Positions 47,202-57,331 of a stretch of 64,000 bases of DNA are shown piece by piece. Position 1 is the first letter of the stretch. Each line of letters starts with the position of its first letter. The notes below the pieces were generated by a model. That model did not search any database. It saw only the letters and a list, made by a program, of their open reading frames with translations, and had not been told where the DNA came from. The position numbers and the translations under genes are program-made. The stretch is from Pedobacter sp. Leaf41 (GTDB lineage Bacteria > Bacteroidota > Bacteroidia > Sphingobacteriales > Sphingobacteriaceae): assembly GCF_001422545.1 (NCBI RefSeq), contig NZ_LMLE01000008.1:337808-401807 (forward strand). The letters are read 5' to 3'.

Positions 47202-48893
47202 ATGAAGAAACTAAAATATTATGTTTTAGCAGCAGGTTTGACTTTAGCTGTTTTCTCTTTTTCATTTAGGGAAGATTTATTTCTGGTATCGAAAAACTTA
47301 GACATTTTCGCATCACTGTATAAAGAGATCAATATCAATTATGTTGATGAAACCAATGCGCCTCAGTTAATGAAAACAGGGATTGATGCCATGTTGGAAA
47401 CACTCGATCCTTACACAGAATATGTTCCCGAATCGGAAATTGAAGATTATAAACTCAAATATATCAGTACCCAATACGGTGGAATTGGCGCAGCTACTGT
47501 ACTCATAGATGGAAAACTTTTTGTAAATGATGTAAGTGAGGGCTATCCGGCTAACAAAGGCGATGTTAAAGCCGGAGACCAGATCTTGAAAATAAATGGG
47601 ATCGAAATTAAAGGTAAAGATCGTACGCAAATTAGTCAGTTGTTACGCGGCCCGAAAGGTACACCAGTTGATTTAACGTTGATGAGAGACGGTAAGGAGA
47701 TTGCCAAAAAATTAAACCGTGATGAAATTAAGCAGCCCAACGTTTCATACTCGGGCATGGTTGGCGATGGCATTGGTTACATTAGGTTGGATAAATTCTT
47801 AGAAAATTCTGGTCAGGAAGTAAAGGATGCTTTGGTTAACCTTAATAAAGAAAACCCTAAAGGCATTGTTTTGGATTTAAGAAATAATGGTGGGGGTATT
47901 TTGCAGGAGGCTGTTAAAATTGTAAACCTATTTGTAGATAAAGATCAGTTGGTGGTGATTCAAAAAGGCAAAAATGCCGAAAAAACCATCACCTATAAAA
48001 CGCAGATGATGCCAGTATCTTCTTCAGTTCCTTTGGTGGTTTTAGTAAATGGCAATTCTGCATCGGCTTCCGAGATTGTTGCCGGTTCGCTACAGGATTT
48101 AGATCGGGCGATTGTAGTTGGCCAACGCAGTTATGGAAAAGGATTGGTGCAGCAAACATTTAATCTTCCGTACAACAGTTTGGTTAAAGTTACTGTAGCC
48201 AAGTATTACACACCCTCGGGCCGATGCATTCAAAAACTCGATTACACCCATAAGGACATCAATGGAATGGCTGAGCGATTTGCCGATTCAACAATCGCCA
48301 TGTATCAAACTAAAGCGGGCAGAAATGTTTACAGTGGAAATGGCGTTTACCCCGATTTGGTAGTAAATGCAGATAAACTTAGCCCGGTTACCATTACCAT
48401 GATTAACAAAAGTTTATTCTTTAACTATGCCAATATCTTTTCGAAAAAAACTACAAAGTTAGCATCAGCGAAAACATTCCAGGTTTCAGATGCAGATTAT
48501 GCTGCATTTGTAAGCACCTTGGCAGATAAAGACCTCACCTATCAAAGCAGAACAGAAAGATTATTATCTGATTTACGTATTGAGGCAGAAAAAGAAAATA
48601 AATCAGCGGAAGTAAAAGCTGATTTAGAAAATTTGAAATACAAGCTTACTTCATCAAAAAAGAATGATTTGGCTACACATAAAGCAGAAATCAAAAGGGT
48701 GTTAGAAGCACAAATTATAAGCAGATATTTTTACGAGAAAGGTAGAATAGAGCAAAGTTTCCAATACGATAAAGAACTGGCGGCAGCAAAAACCCTGTTT
48801 GCCAATCAAACTCAAATGTTGGCTATTTTAAAAGGAGATGGCAATTATAAAGTAATTGGCAAGCCCGTTAAGGAACCGACAAGTATAGATTAG
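47202..48893 (+). CDS. C-terminal processing peptidase, S41 family (CtpA-like)
   Basis: A 563-residue periplasmic protease with a signal peptide or anchor at about 7-22, a PDZ domain around 80-160 containing GGIGAATVLIDGKLF and GDVKAGDQILKINGIEI, and a catalytic core with Ser288 in NSASASEIV and Lys313 in QRSYGKG. The dyad is intact. A C-terminal helical extension of about 150 residues is typical of Bacteroidota CtpA. It precedes the glycosidases with 35 bases to GH29, so it may be transcribed with them. Confidence 0.93.
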   Translation: MKKLKYYVLAAGLTLAVFSFSFREDLFLVSKNLDIFASLYKEININYVDETNAPQLMKTGIDAMLETLDPYTEYVPESEIEDYKLKYISTQYGGIGAATVLIDGKLFVNDVSEGYPANKGDVKAGDQILKINGIEIKGKDRTQISQLLRGPKGTPVDLTLMRDGKEIAKKLNRDEIKQPNVSYSGMVGDGIGYIRLDKFLENSGQEVKDALVNLNKENPKGIVLDLRNNGGGILQEAVKIVNLFVDKDQLVVIQKGKNAEKTITYKTQMMPVSSSVPLVVLVNGNSASASEIVAGSLQDLDRAIVVGQRSYGKGLVQQTFNLPYNSLVKVTVAKYYTPSGRCIQKLDYTHKDINGMAERFADSTIAMYQTKAGRNVYSGNGVYPDLVVNADKLSPVTITMINKSLFFNYANIFSKKTTKLASAKTFQVSDADYAAFVSTLADKDLTYQSRTERLLSDLRIEAEKENKSAEVKADLENLKYKLTSSKKNDLATHKAEIKRVLEAQIISRYFYEKGRIEQSFQYDKELAAAKTLFANQTQMLAILKGDGNYKVIGKPVKEPTSID

Positions 48894-48928
48894 ACCATCC
48901 TTTCTTCAACCAAATTTAAACATCAGTT

Positions 48929-50254
48929 ATGAAAAAATTAGGCCTGATCATTGCTTTTATTGTAAATGGTTTGTTTGCTGTTGCACAAAATTATGTGCCT
49001 GCTCCATCTAATATCGAAGCACGCAAATGGTTTGCTGATGCTCGCTTCGGACTGTTTATTCACTGGGGGCCGTTTAGCATTCCTGGAAGTGGAGAGTGGG
49101 TAATGAACGAGCGAAAAGTTACCGTAGAGAACTACACCCGTTTGGAGAAATTTTTTAATCCCATCGATTTTGATGCGCAAGAATGGGTTGCAACGGCGAA
49201 AAATGCTGGGATGAAATACATTACCTTAATCACAAGGCATCATGATGGTTTTAGCATGTGGGATACCAAATATTCGGATTTCAATATCATGAACACACCT
49301 TACAAGAAGGATATTGTGAAGATGATGGCAGACGAGTGTAGAAAACAAGGCATTAAACTCTTTCTTTACTATTCTATATTGGATTGGCGCCGCGAAGATT
49401 ATCCACATGAAACGGGCAGAACTGGCCAGTTTAGCGGGAGAAAAGGACATGGAAACTACGCAAGTTATCTTCAGTTTATGAAAAACCAACTCACCGAGTT
49501 GCTCACCAACTATGGCGAAATTGGTGGTATTTGGTTCGATGGTCATTGGGATCAAACTGCTCCGGAAGGAGAGAAAGACCGAACTTCTAGACTCGATTGG
49601 AAGTATGACGAAATTTATGGTTTAATACACAAGCTTCAGCCTCAATGCATGATCGGTAATAACCACCACCTTTCTCCATTGCCAGGAGAGGATTTCCAAA
49701 TGTTTGAACAAGATTTACCTGGAGAGAATAAATCTGGATTAAGCTTTCAGGAAGCAAGTGCCCAACTTCCTTTAGAAGCTTGTCAGACTATAAACGGTTC
49801 CTGGGGATTTAGCCTCACTGATACTTCCTATAAAAGTGAAACAAAACTTATTCAAACCCTGGTAAAAGCAGCAGCTTTAGGAGCTAACTTATTGTTAAAT
49901 ATAGGCCCTATGCCAAACGGAGAAATCCAGCCTGAGTTTACTGAGCGACTAAATAAAATGGGTGATTGGTTAAAAATATATGGAGCAAGCATTTACGGTA
50001 CCAACGCAGGTTACTTAAAACCGCAAGATTGGGGATGCATTACCCAAAAAAGCGATAAGCTATATATCCATATTTTTAAAGCTCAACCTGAAATTTTGTT
50101 GAACGGTTTCCCATTTAAGAAAATACAAAAAGCTTATTATTTAAAAGATAAGAAAGTAGTAAACGCAACTTTGAAAAACGGTTCGCTCCATATTCCTATT
50201 GCTGAAAATATGAATAAAAATGATGAGGTAATTGTGCTAGAGATCAAAAAGTAA
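48929..50254 (+). CDS. Secreted alpha-L-fucosidase, GH29
   Basis: The 441-residue enzyme has a signal peptide to about residue 20 and the GH29 fold, with WFADARFGLFIHWGPFSIPG and MKYITLITRHHDGFSMWDT near the N-terminus and the nucleophile Asp204 in GGIWFDGHWD. A short beta domain follows. It removes terminal fucose from glycans. It is followed by GH92 and GH2 genes on the same strand, suggesting a set that processes fucosylated N-glycan-like chains. Confidence 0.93.
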   Translation: MKKLGLIIAFIVNGLFAVAQNYVPAPSNIEARKWFADARFGLFIHWGPFSIPGSGEWVMNERKVTVENYTRLEKFFNPIDFDAQEWVATAKNAGMKYITLITRHHDGFSMWDTKYSDFNIMNTPYKKDIVKMMADECRKQGIKLFLYYSILDWRREDYPHETGRTGQFSGRKGHGNYASYLQFMKNQLTELLTNYGEIGGIWFDGHWDQTAPEGEKDRTSRLDWKYDEIYGLIHKLQPQCMIGNNHHLSPLPGEDFQMFEQDLPGENKSGLSFQEASAQLPLEACQTINGSWGFSLTDTSYKSETKLIQTLVKAAALGANLLLNIGPMPNGEIQPEFTERLNKMGDWLKIYGASIYGTNAGYLKPQDWGCITQKSDKLYIHIFKAQPEILLNGFPFKKIQKAYYLKDKKVVNATLKNGSLHIPIAENMNKNDEVIVLEIKK

Positions 50255-50412
50255 ACATTGTTGGATTACTGCAAAATCTTTTGTCATGACAAACATCTCC
50301 AGTAAGAGAAGCACAATTAATTGAGCAATCGGATCAACTTTTCCCGAATAATTCTCTAAGTCGTTTATAATTTATTAATTTGTAAATCGATTTAGCTTAT
50401 CCTATTTAGACT

Positions 50413-52671
50413 ATGAAAATTTTTAGTGCAAAATTAATCGTTTTTGCTTCGGCGATATTATTCACCAATGGAATCAGCGCCCAGCAAAATTCGAAATTAA
50501 CCCAGTTTGTAGATCCCATTATCGGTTCTGCCAAACACGGGCATGTTTTTGTTGGCGCAAATGTTCCTTTCGGAGGGGTACAACTTGGCCCAAACAATAT
50601 TATGGAAGGCTGGGATTGGTGCAGCGGTTACAACTACGTAAGCAATACCATCACTGGTTTTTCGCATACCCACTTAAGTGGAACCGGCATTGGCGATTTG
50701 GGCGACATTTCAATTATGCCCGTAACAGGAGCAACTATTTTAGAAAAAGGTAAAAAGGGAGAAGAAGATAAAGGCTATCTGTCGACATTTTCGCACCAAA
50801 ATGAAAATGCCAAAGCGGGTTATTACAGCGTTTTACTCGATAAATACAAAATCAAAGCAGAATTAACGGCTACCGAACGTGTAGGTTTCCACCAATACAC
50901 CTTCACCAAAAATGCCCCAACGCCACATATCATGATCGATTTGGTGGAAGGCATTGGTTGGGATGCGCCAACTAATGCATCTTTTAAACAAATCGACGCC
51001 AATACCATTGTCGGGAATAGAAATTCTAAAGGCTGGGCAAATGATCAGCGCTTATATTTCGTCATCAAGTTTTCTCAACCCCTAAAAAACTTCGATATTT
51101 ACGAGGATAATCAGCTGAAAGAAAGCAAAGACATTAATGGCAAAAAGCTGAAAGCAGTAGCCAGTTTCGTGTCAATTAACAATAATAAACTTCAAATAAA
51201 AGTTGCCTTATCTCCGGTAAGCATCGAAAATGCCATCTTAAACCTTTCAACTGAATTGCCTGGATGGGATTTTGCATCCACAACGCAGAAAGCTGATGCG
51301 AAATGGGAAAAAGAATTGTCGAAGGTTAAGATCAATGCTTCAGCCAATACCAAAAAAATATTCTATACCGCTTTGTTTCATACCATGACGGCACCATCAC
51401 TTTTCAATGATGTGAATAACGATTATTTAGGTACCGATAAGAAAGTATATAAACAGGCAAATTTCACCAACTACACTACTTTTTCACTTTGGGATACTTA
51501 CAGGGCGGCGCATCCGTTGTATACTATCTTACATCAGGATCGGGTGAGTGATGTGGTGAATACTATGTTGGCCATTTACAAGGAGCAGGGCAAACTTCCG
51601 GTTTGGCATTTAATGGGCAACGAAACCAATACCATGGTGGGCTATCATGCTGTTCCCGTTATAGTAGATGCTTATTTGAAAGGCTATCGGGGTTTTGATG
51701 CAAATCTTGCTTATGAAGCAGTAAAACAATCCGCCATGCAAAAAACGGAAGGCATCGATTACATCCAGCAACTTAAGTACATTCCAGCCGATAAGGTTAA
51801 TGAATCTGTTGCCAAAGCCCTGGAATATGCGATCGATGATTACTGTATAGCCATGTTTGCAAAGGCACTGAATAAAACTGAAGATTATCAATATTTTGGC
51901 AAAAGAGCACAGCTTTACCGCCAATATTTTGATCAGGATGTTCAGTTTATGCGTGGTAAAATGGCCGATGGCAAATGGCGTACGCCTTTTAGTCCGGTTA
52001 AGGCCAAGCACCGCGAAGATGATTATACAGAAGGTAATGCCTGGCAATATACTTGGTTGGTTCCTCAGGATGTGGAGGGTTTGATCAATCTTTTCGGTGG
52101 CGATAAACCTTTTGTAAACAAACTCGATTCCTTGTTTATCGTTCCTGCCGATTTAGGTGAAAACAGCTCGCCTGATATCTCTGGTTTGATCGGCAATTAC
52201 GCTCAGGGAAATGAGCCTGGTCACCACATTCCTTATTTATATGCTTATGCCGGTCAGCCCTGGAAAACAGCCGAATTGATTCGCAAAATTGACAATGATT
52301 TCTTTACTGCAAAACCTGATGGTTTGTGTGGAAACGAAGATGTAGGCCAAATGAGCGCCTGGTATGTTTTTTCTGCACTTGGTTTTTATCCGGTAAATCC
52401 CGCCAATGGTACCTATGTTTTTGGTACGCCTTTAATTAATTCGGCAACCATTAAATTGGAAGGAAACAAGAATTTCGAGATTAAAGTGGTAGGAAATTCT
52501 GTGGCAAATAAGTACATACAACGCATTTTAATTAATGGCAAACCTTATAATAAGTCGTTTATTGAGCATAAAACCATTGTAAATGGCGGTTCCATGGAGA
52601 TTTACATGGGCAATACGCCATCAAAATTATGGGGCATTAATGCTGCAGATCGGCCAGTTTCAGGGAAATAG
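50413..52671 (+). CDS. GH92-family alpha-mannosidase
   Basis: The 752-residue enzyme has a signal peptide ending near residue 23 and the two-domain GH92 layout: an N-terminal beta sandwich with DPIIGSAKHGHVFVG and FGGVQLGPN, then the (alpha/alpha)6 barrel with TFSLWDTYRAAHPLYTI, YTEGNAWQYTW and GNEDVGQMSAWYVFSALGFY. GH92 enzymes cut alpha-mannose bonds in host and fungal N-glycans using calcium. It lies between GH29 and GH2. The linkage preference cannot be told from sequence. Confidence 0.94.
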   Translation: MKIFSAKLIVFASAILFTNGISAQQNSKLTQFVDPIIGSAKHGHVFVGANVPFGGVQLGPNNIMEGWDWCSGYNYVSNTITGFSHTHLSGTGIGDLGDISIMPVTGATILEKGKKGEEDKGYLSTFSHQNENAKAGYYSVLLDKYKIKAELTATERVGFHQYTFTKNAPTPHIMIDLVEGIGWDAPTNASFKQIDANTIVGNRNSKGWANDQRLYFVIKFSQPLKNFDIYEDNQLKESKDINGKKLKAVASFVSINNNKLQIKVALSPVSIENAILNLSTELPGWDFASTTQKADAKWEKELSKVKINASANTKKIFYTALFHTMTAPSLFNDVNNDYLGTDKKVYKQANFTNYTTFSLWDTYRAAHPLYTILHQDRVSDVVNTMLAIYKEQGKLPVWHLMGNETNTMVGYHAVPVIVDAYLKGYRGFDANLAYEAVKQSAMQKTEGIDYIQQLKYIPADKVNESVAKALEYAIDDYCIAMFAKALNKTEDYQYFGKRAQLYRQYFDQDVQFMRGKMADGKWRTPFSPVKAKHREDDYTEGNAWQYTWLVPQDVEGLINLFGGDKPFVNKLDSLFIVPADLGENSSPDISGLIGNYAQGNEPGHHIPYLYAYAGQPWKTAELIRKIDNDFFTAKPDGLCGNEDVGQMSAWYVFSALGFYPVNPANGTYVFGTPLINSATIKLEGNKNFEIKVVGNSVANKYIQRILINGKPYNKSFIEHKTIVNGGSMEIYMGNTPSKLWGINAADRPVSGK

Positions 52672-52740
52672 TGATCTTAAAATTTTCGGAGATCGTTTGG
52701 CTAGGGTAGCCCTGCTATCACTAAAATCTTTTTAATTTGT

Positions 52741-52785
52741 AGAGTTGACAACATTTTTTCTCGGTTGCCTAAAGTTGTCAACTCT
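52741..52785. repeat. 12-bp inverted repeat between GH92 and GH2 genes
   Basis: AGAGTTGACAAC at 52741-52752 and its exact complement at 52774-52785, with a 21-base spacer and no T-run. It could be a dispersed repeat, an operator or a folded leader. Confidence 0.75.
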
Positions 52786-52898
52786 TGAAAACAAATAAAA
52801 AAGTATTTCCGTTCTATCAGGTTTATTATTAACGGTTGGAAATTCTTCGGAAACACCAAGCCAATAGTTTAAAAAACATTTAATTTAAAAACTCATTT

Positions 52899-55499
52899 AT
52901 GAGGAAATTGCTCTTCTCGCTTTTATTTTTAGCTGCTTTAAACACGCAAGCCCAACGTTACGAACTTAATTCTGGCTGGCTTTGTGCCAACATTAAGGAC
53001 GCCAATGCTACCGGGAACCAAATTTCCAGCTCGAACTTCGGGCTAAATAATTGGTTACCTGCTACAGTTCCAGGGACGGTTTTAACTACTTTGCTTAATA
53101 ACAAAAAGGTTCCTGATCCATTTTATGGAATGAACAATGAGAAGATTGCCGATATCTATAAAACGGGGAACGAGCATTATACTTATTGGTTTGTGAAGGA
53201 CTTTGATGAAAAAGTTATCGGCAACGAACAGGTATGGATACAATTCCGTGGGATAAATTATAAAGCTGATTTTTTTCTCAATGGGAAGAAGATCAATGCG
53301 AAAATGCATGAAGGCATGCATATTCGTGCCAATTATAACATTACAAAATTTCTTTCTGCCACAGGTAAAAACCGCTTGGCTGTAATCGTTTATCCACCAG
53401 ATTTTCCCGGCAACCCGAATGGCGGGCAAGGTGGCGACGGAACAATTGCCAAAGGATTAACCACGCAATATACGGCAGGCTGGGATTGGATTCAGCCTAC
53501 TCGTGATCGAAACACAGGCATTTGGGATAAGGTAATCGTCGAAAAAACGAGATCCATCAACTTAAAAAACCCTCATGTAGTTACGCTGGTTCCTGGTAAA
53601 AGATTACCGAACGCTAAGCAACAACCGGCAACTATCAAGGTTTCGGTTGAGGTAGAAAATCCAACAGCTAAAGCCGTTGTAGGTATTTTGCAATATCAAA
53701 TTGCTGGCAAAACAGTTAGTAAAACAGTTTCTATCGCTGCGAATAAAACCGCAGAAATAACATTTGCAGATTTAGCTTTGGAAAACCCTAAACTTTGGTG
53801 GCCTAGTGGTTATGGAAAGCAGGATTTGTACCCAGTAAACATTAAGTTTTTAAGTGGAAGCCAGGTTTTGGATCAGGAAAATTTACAAGTTGGAATCCGC
53901 CAGATTGATAATATTTGGAATGAACGTACCCAAAGTATGGGCGCTTATGTAAATGGCCAAAAGATTTTCATCAAAGGCGGTAACTGGATCATCTCTGATG
54001 CGATGCTTCGTTTCTCTGACGCCCGTTATGATGCAGAAGTTCGTTACCACAAGGATATGAACCTAAACCTGATTAGGATTTGGGGCGGCGCCATTTTAGA
54101 AAGACCCGAGTTTTATAACGCCTGTGATAAGTATGGTTTACTCGTTTTTCAGGATTTTTGGTTTAGTGGCGATTGCAATGGCCGTTGGGTAGATCCCTTA
54201 AAAAAAGAAGATCAATGGACGAGAAGGAATTATCCAGATAATCATCCACTGGTTTTAATAGCGATTGAAGATCAGGTAAAAATGATTCGTAACCATGCTT
54301 CACTTGCTTTCTGGTGCGGCGGAAATGAAATTACGCCTCCCGAGGATATTCTAAATCCCATTAAAAATGATATTCTACCGCGATTGGATGGAACTAGGAA
54401 GTTTTTCGAGTTTTCTAATAGTGATGAGATGTCGTACAATTCGATCGGTGGTAATGGCGATGGGCCGTATGGCATTCAAGATCCAAAAAGCTTTTGGGCG
54501 GTAAAAACATTTCCTTACAACTCCGAAGTGGGTTCAGTTGGCGTGGGAGATTACGAATCATTGGAGCGTTTTATCCCGAAAGAAAATATGGTTGCACCAC
54601 AATTTAAAAGCAAGCCAGATTCGGTTTGGGATTATCATAAATACATTGGTTACGATCAATATATTAATCCTTATGGCAAAGCTAAAGATGCAAAGGATTT
54701 TGCAATGAAGGCACAGCTCGTTAATTACGATCAATACCGTGCTTTGATGGAAGGCTTCTCTAACAAAATGTGGGATTGGTACACGGGTTCTATTATCTGG
54801 AAAACACAAAACCCATGGACGGCTCTTCGTGGACAAATGTATGATTACTACCTCGACCCAAATGCCTGTCTTTATGGTTTGCGCAAAGGCAGTGAGCCGC
54901 TTCATATCATGATGAACCCAGTGGATAGCATGGTAACGGTAGTGAATAACGGTTTAACAGATCGTAATAATTTAATGGTTCAGGCCAAGGTTTATGATAT
55001 GGATGGAAAAGATTATTTCTATTCGCAGGTTTTCAATTCCATTGGTGCATCCTCCGTTCGCCGCTTTTTTCCATTGAATGATTTTCTGAAAAAACTTGAC
55101 CAGAAAGATGGCGTGTTTGTCTCACTCAAACTGTTCAATGAAAAGCAGCAGGTTTTAAGTGAAAATATTTACTGGTTGGCCGATAAGGATGGGAATTATA
55201 GAGGCTTACAAAATTTAAAACCAGCAGCTTTAAAGGTGAATGCCGTTAAAAAATCTAAGGACAAGATGGAAGTAACATTAACTAATCCGGGGGGCAATCC
55301 GGTAGCTTTTTTCAACCGTGTTGCGTTAATTAATAGCCAAACAGGCAAGCGGATTTTGCCAGCGTTTTATGATGATAATTACGTGAGTATATTGCCTGGA
55401 GAAAGCAGGTTGATAACAGTCGAATATAACGGAGACCAAAAAACTGCTATTGAGGTTTACGGCTGGAATGTAGAGAGAAGGAGGATAGAGGTTAACTAA
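52899..55499 (+). CDS. Secreted GH2 beta-mannosidase-type glycosidase
   Basis: The 866-residue enzyme has a signal peptide ending near residue 18, a GH2 sugar-binding domain (about 20-200), an Ig-like sandwich and the catalytic barrel. The acid/base Glu477 lies in FWCGGNEITPPED, and a Trp-rich WWPSGYGKQDLYP is typical of beta-mannosidases and exo-chitosanase-like GH2 enzymes. It would remove the core beta-mannose or glucosamine after GH92 action. It closes the glycosidase run. Beta-mannosidase is the best call; exo-beta-glucosaminidase remains possible. Confidence 0.88.
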   Translation: MRKLLFSLLFLAALNTQAQRYELNSGWLCANIKDANATGNQISSSNFGLNNWLPATVPGTVLTTLLNNKKVPDPFYGMNNEKIADIYKTGNEHYTYWFVKDFDEKVIGNEQVWIQFRGINYKADFFLNGKKINAKMHEGMHIRANYNITKFLSATGKNRLAVIVYPPDFPGNPNGGQGGDGTIAKGLTTQYTAGWDWIQPTRDRNTGIWDKVIVEKTRSINLKNPHVVTLVPGKRLPNAKQQPATIKVSVEVENPTAKAVVGILQYQIAGKTVSKTVSIAANKTAEITFADLALENPKLWWPSGYGKQDLYPVNIKFLSGSQVLDQENLQVGIRQIDNIWNERTQSMGAYVNGQKIFIKGGNWIISDAMLRFSDARYDAEVRYHKDMNLNLIRIWGGAILERPEFYNACDKYGLLVFQDFWFSGDCNGRWVDPLKKEDQWTRRNYPDNHPLVLIAIEDQVKMIRNHASLAFWCGGNEITPPEDILNPIKNDILPRLDGTRKFFEFSNSDEMSYNSIGGNGDGPYGIQDPKSFWAVKTFPYNSEVGSVGVGDYESLERFIPKENMVAPQFKSKPDSVWDYHKYIGYDQYINPYGKAKDAKDFAMKAQLVNYDQYRALMEGFSNKMWDWYTGSIIWKTQNPWTALRGQMYDYYLDPNACLYGLRKGSEPLHIMMNPVDSMVTVVNNGLTDRNNLMVQAKVYDMDGKDYFYSQVFNSIGASSVRRFFPLNDFLKKLDQKDGVFVSLKLFNEKQQVLSENIYWLADKDGNYRGLQNLKPAALKVNAVKKSKDKMEVTLTNPGGNPVAFFNRVALINSQTGKRILPAFYDDNYVSILPGESRLITVEYNGDQKTAIEVYGWNVERRRIEVN

Positions 55500-55567
55500 T
55501 TTCTTAATTAGCCGTTCTTGCGAGGCATAAAGCAATCTTATTCAGTAGGCGAGATTTCATGGTTAGT

Positions 55568-55584
55568 CGGGATTTGTAATCCCG
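55568..55584. repeat. Short hairpin CGGGATT-TGT-AATCCCG
   Basis: A perfect 7-bp hairpin in the gap after the GH2 gene. Related GGGATT/AATCCC pieces are seen near 61180-61235, so it may belong to a dispersed intergenic repeat family. Confidence 0.5.
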
Positions 55585-55643
55585 TCTAAAGATCTGCAGA
55601 TTTTGTATACGTCTTTCGGCAGTCGGAGTTAAGAATCTAGACC

Positions 55644-55697
55644 ATACATAAAAGTAAAGGGCGATGTTGAAAAACATCGCCCTTTACTTTTATGTAT
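55644..55697. terminator. Long bidirectional terminator, 25-bp perfect stem
   Basis: The arms 55644-55668 and 55673-55697 pair perfectly over 25 bases with a GAAA tetraloop, and A/T-rich ends serve as run-off in both directions. It separates the converging GH2 and ferredoxin genes. Confidence 0.85.
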
Positions 55698-55706
55698 CTT
55701 ATAAAC

Positions 55707-56033
55707 TTAACTTACTCCGTGTAATTTCACTTTTAAGCCATCCATATTGTTGTTTAATTGTAGCTGGCAAGCTAAACGAGAGTTGGGTAACAAATCAGGC
55801 AAGGTATCTAACATTGCGTATTCATCATCACTCATTTCGTTTAATTTCTCTTCGCCTTCTAGTACATCAACGCAACAAGTGGCACACAAAGCCATTCCGC
55901 CGCAGGTAGCTAAAATATCATATTCTGATGCTTTCAAAAATTCCATCAAACTCAAGCCCATATCGGTTGGTGCCTCGTGAGGGGTAACAGAACCATCCGG
56001 TTCTTGCATGTATATCGTAATGTTGTTTTCCAT
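55707..56033 (-). CDS. 2Fe-2S ferredoxin, adrenodoxin type
   Basis: The 108-residue electron carrier has the cluster ligands Cys44, Cys50 and Cys53 (CGGMALCATCC) and Cys89 near RLACQLQ. This is the spacing of vertebrate-type ferredoxins. A second Cys54 follows directly, and is not normally a ligand. It lies 69 bases downstream of the FAD oxidoreductase on the same strand, which is its likely reductase. The final electron acceptor is not in the window. Confidence 0.92.
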   Translation of the reverse strand: MENNITIYMQEPDGSVTPHEAPTDMGLSLMEFLKASEYDILATCGGMALCATCCVDVLEGEEKLNEMSDDEYAMLDTLPDLLPNSRLACQLQLNNNMDGLKVKLHGVS

Positions 56034-56102
56034 TTTTCTGCTCGCTTATTAGCGCAAACTTACTTAAAATAGTTTTTTATTGAAACAATATTAACGCAAA
56101 GC

Positions 56103-57113
56103 CTAAAATTCTGAAACTCCGTTTACGGTGGTATATTTCATCGTATATTTTACACCCGGATTCATGTACGAATAAGCGCTATGACTCATTAAAGCGGCCT
56201 CGTGGAAACCACAAAGTATCAATTTTAATTTATTAGCGTAAGTATTGATATCGCCAATGGCATAAATACCGGGAATGTTTGTAGAATAATCATCGGTATT
56301 AACCTCGATAGCACTTTTGCTGATGTTTAAGTTCCAGGCTTCAATTGGGCCTAATTTTGGACTTAAACCAAACAAAGGAATCAAATGATCTGCTTCTACA
56401 ACCGTTTTTTCCATGGTACGGTTCTGTACAATTTCTACTTGCTCCAACTTATCTGATCCGTGAACAGCTTGTAAATTGCTGTTTAAAATCAGGTTAATTT
56501 TCCCGCTTTCTGCCAATGCCATTACTTTAGCAACAGAATCCGGAGCACCACGGAAGCTCTCACTTCTATGCACCAACGTTAATTCAGAACAAACTTCAGC
56601 AAGGTAAATCGTCCAGTCCAAAGCAGAGTCGCCACCGCCAGCAATAACCATTTTCTGATCACGGTATTTTTCGGGATCAAGAATCATATAGTTAACACCT
56701 TTACCGTTTTCAAAATTTTCAAGATTTTCAACAGCAGGTTTACGTGGCTCAAAGCAACCTAATCCGCCAGCAATAACCACTACTTTAGCTTCGATAACGG
56801 TTCCCATGTTCGTGGTTAAAACGAAATCAGCTTCGCCACGTTTTTCCAATCCTTCAATACGTTCACCCAAGGTGAAAGTTGGATGAAAAGGCTTTGCCTG
56901 CTCCATCAAATTATCAATAAGCTCTTGCGCCAATACCGAAGGATAACCTGGAATATCGTAAATTGGTTTCTTTGGGTAAATTTCAGAAAGCTGACCACCA
57001 ACCTGAGGCAGGTAATCAATTAAATGGCAACGCATTTTTAATAAACCGGCTTCAAAAATGGCAAATAAACCAACCGGACCAGCGCCAATTACGGCTATAT
57101 CAGTAGAGATCAT
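56103..57113 (-). CDS. Ferredoxin/flavodoxin-NADP reductase, thioredoxin-reductase-like
   Basis: The 336-residue flavoprotein has the FAD motif GAGPVGLFAIFEAG at the N-terminus, the NAD(P) motif VIAGGGDSALDW around 155-170 and the second FAD motif IPGIYAIGDINTYANKLK near 285-302. The redox-active CxxC of thioredoxin reductase is missing, as expected for TrxR-like ferredoxin-NADP reductases. It is followed by the ferredoxin gene, giving a compact electron-transfer pair. Confidence 0.9.
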   Translation of the reverse strand: MISTDIAVIGAGPVGLFAIFEAGLLKMRCHLIDYLPQVGGQLSEIYPKKPIYDIPGYPSVLAQELIDNLMEQAKPFHPTFTLGERIEGLEKRGEADFVLTTNMGTVIEAKVVVIAGGLGCFEPRKPAVENLENFENGKGVNYMILDPEKYRDQKMVIAGGGDSALDWTIYLAEVCSELTLVHRSESFRGAPDSVAKVMALAESGKINLILNSNLQAVHGSDKLEQVEIVQNRTMEKTVVEADHLIPLFGLSPKLGPIEAWNLNISKSAIEVNTDDYSTNIPGIYAIGDINTYANKLKLILCGFHEAALMSHSAYSYMNPGVKYTMKYTTVNGVSEF

Positions 57114-57331
57114 TCAAAAAAATTTGACGCAAAGTTACAAAATAAACTTTTATCAATTTCTCTATTTAGAAATATTCTAGATAATTCTGTAATCTGATCT
57201 TATTCAGTATTTTATATGCTTTAAAGTGATTAAATAAAAAAGATAAAGGTTTTAGCCGTTTCAAAGCGAATTATAATTGGTCTATAGGCTTAATAGATCT
57301 TACTAATTTTTATATTTTGAAATTAATTTAT

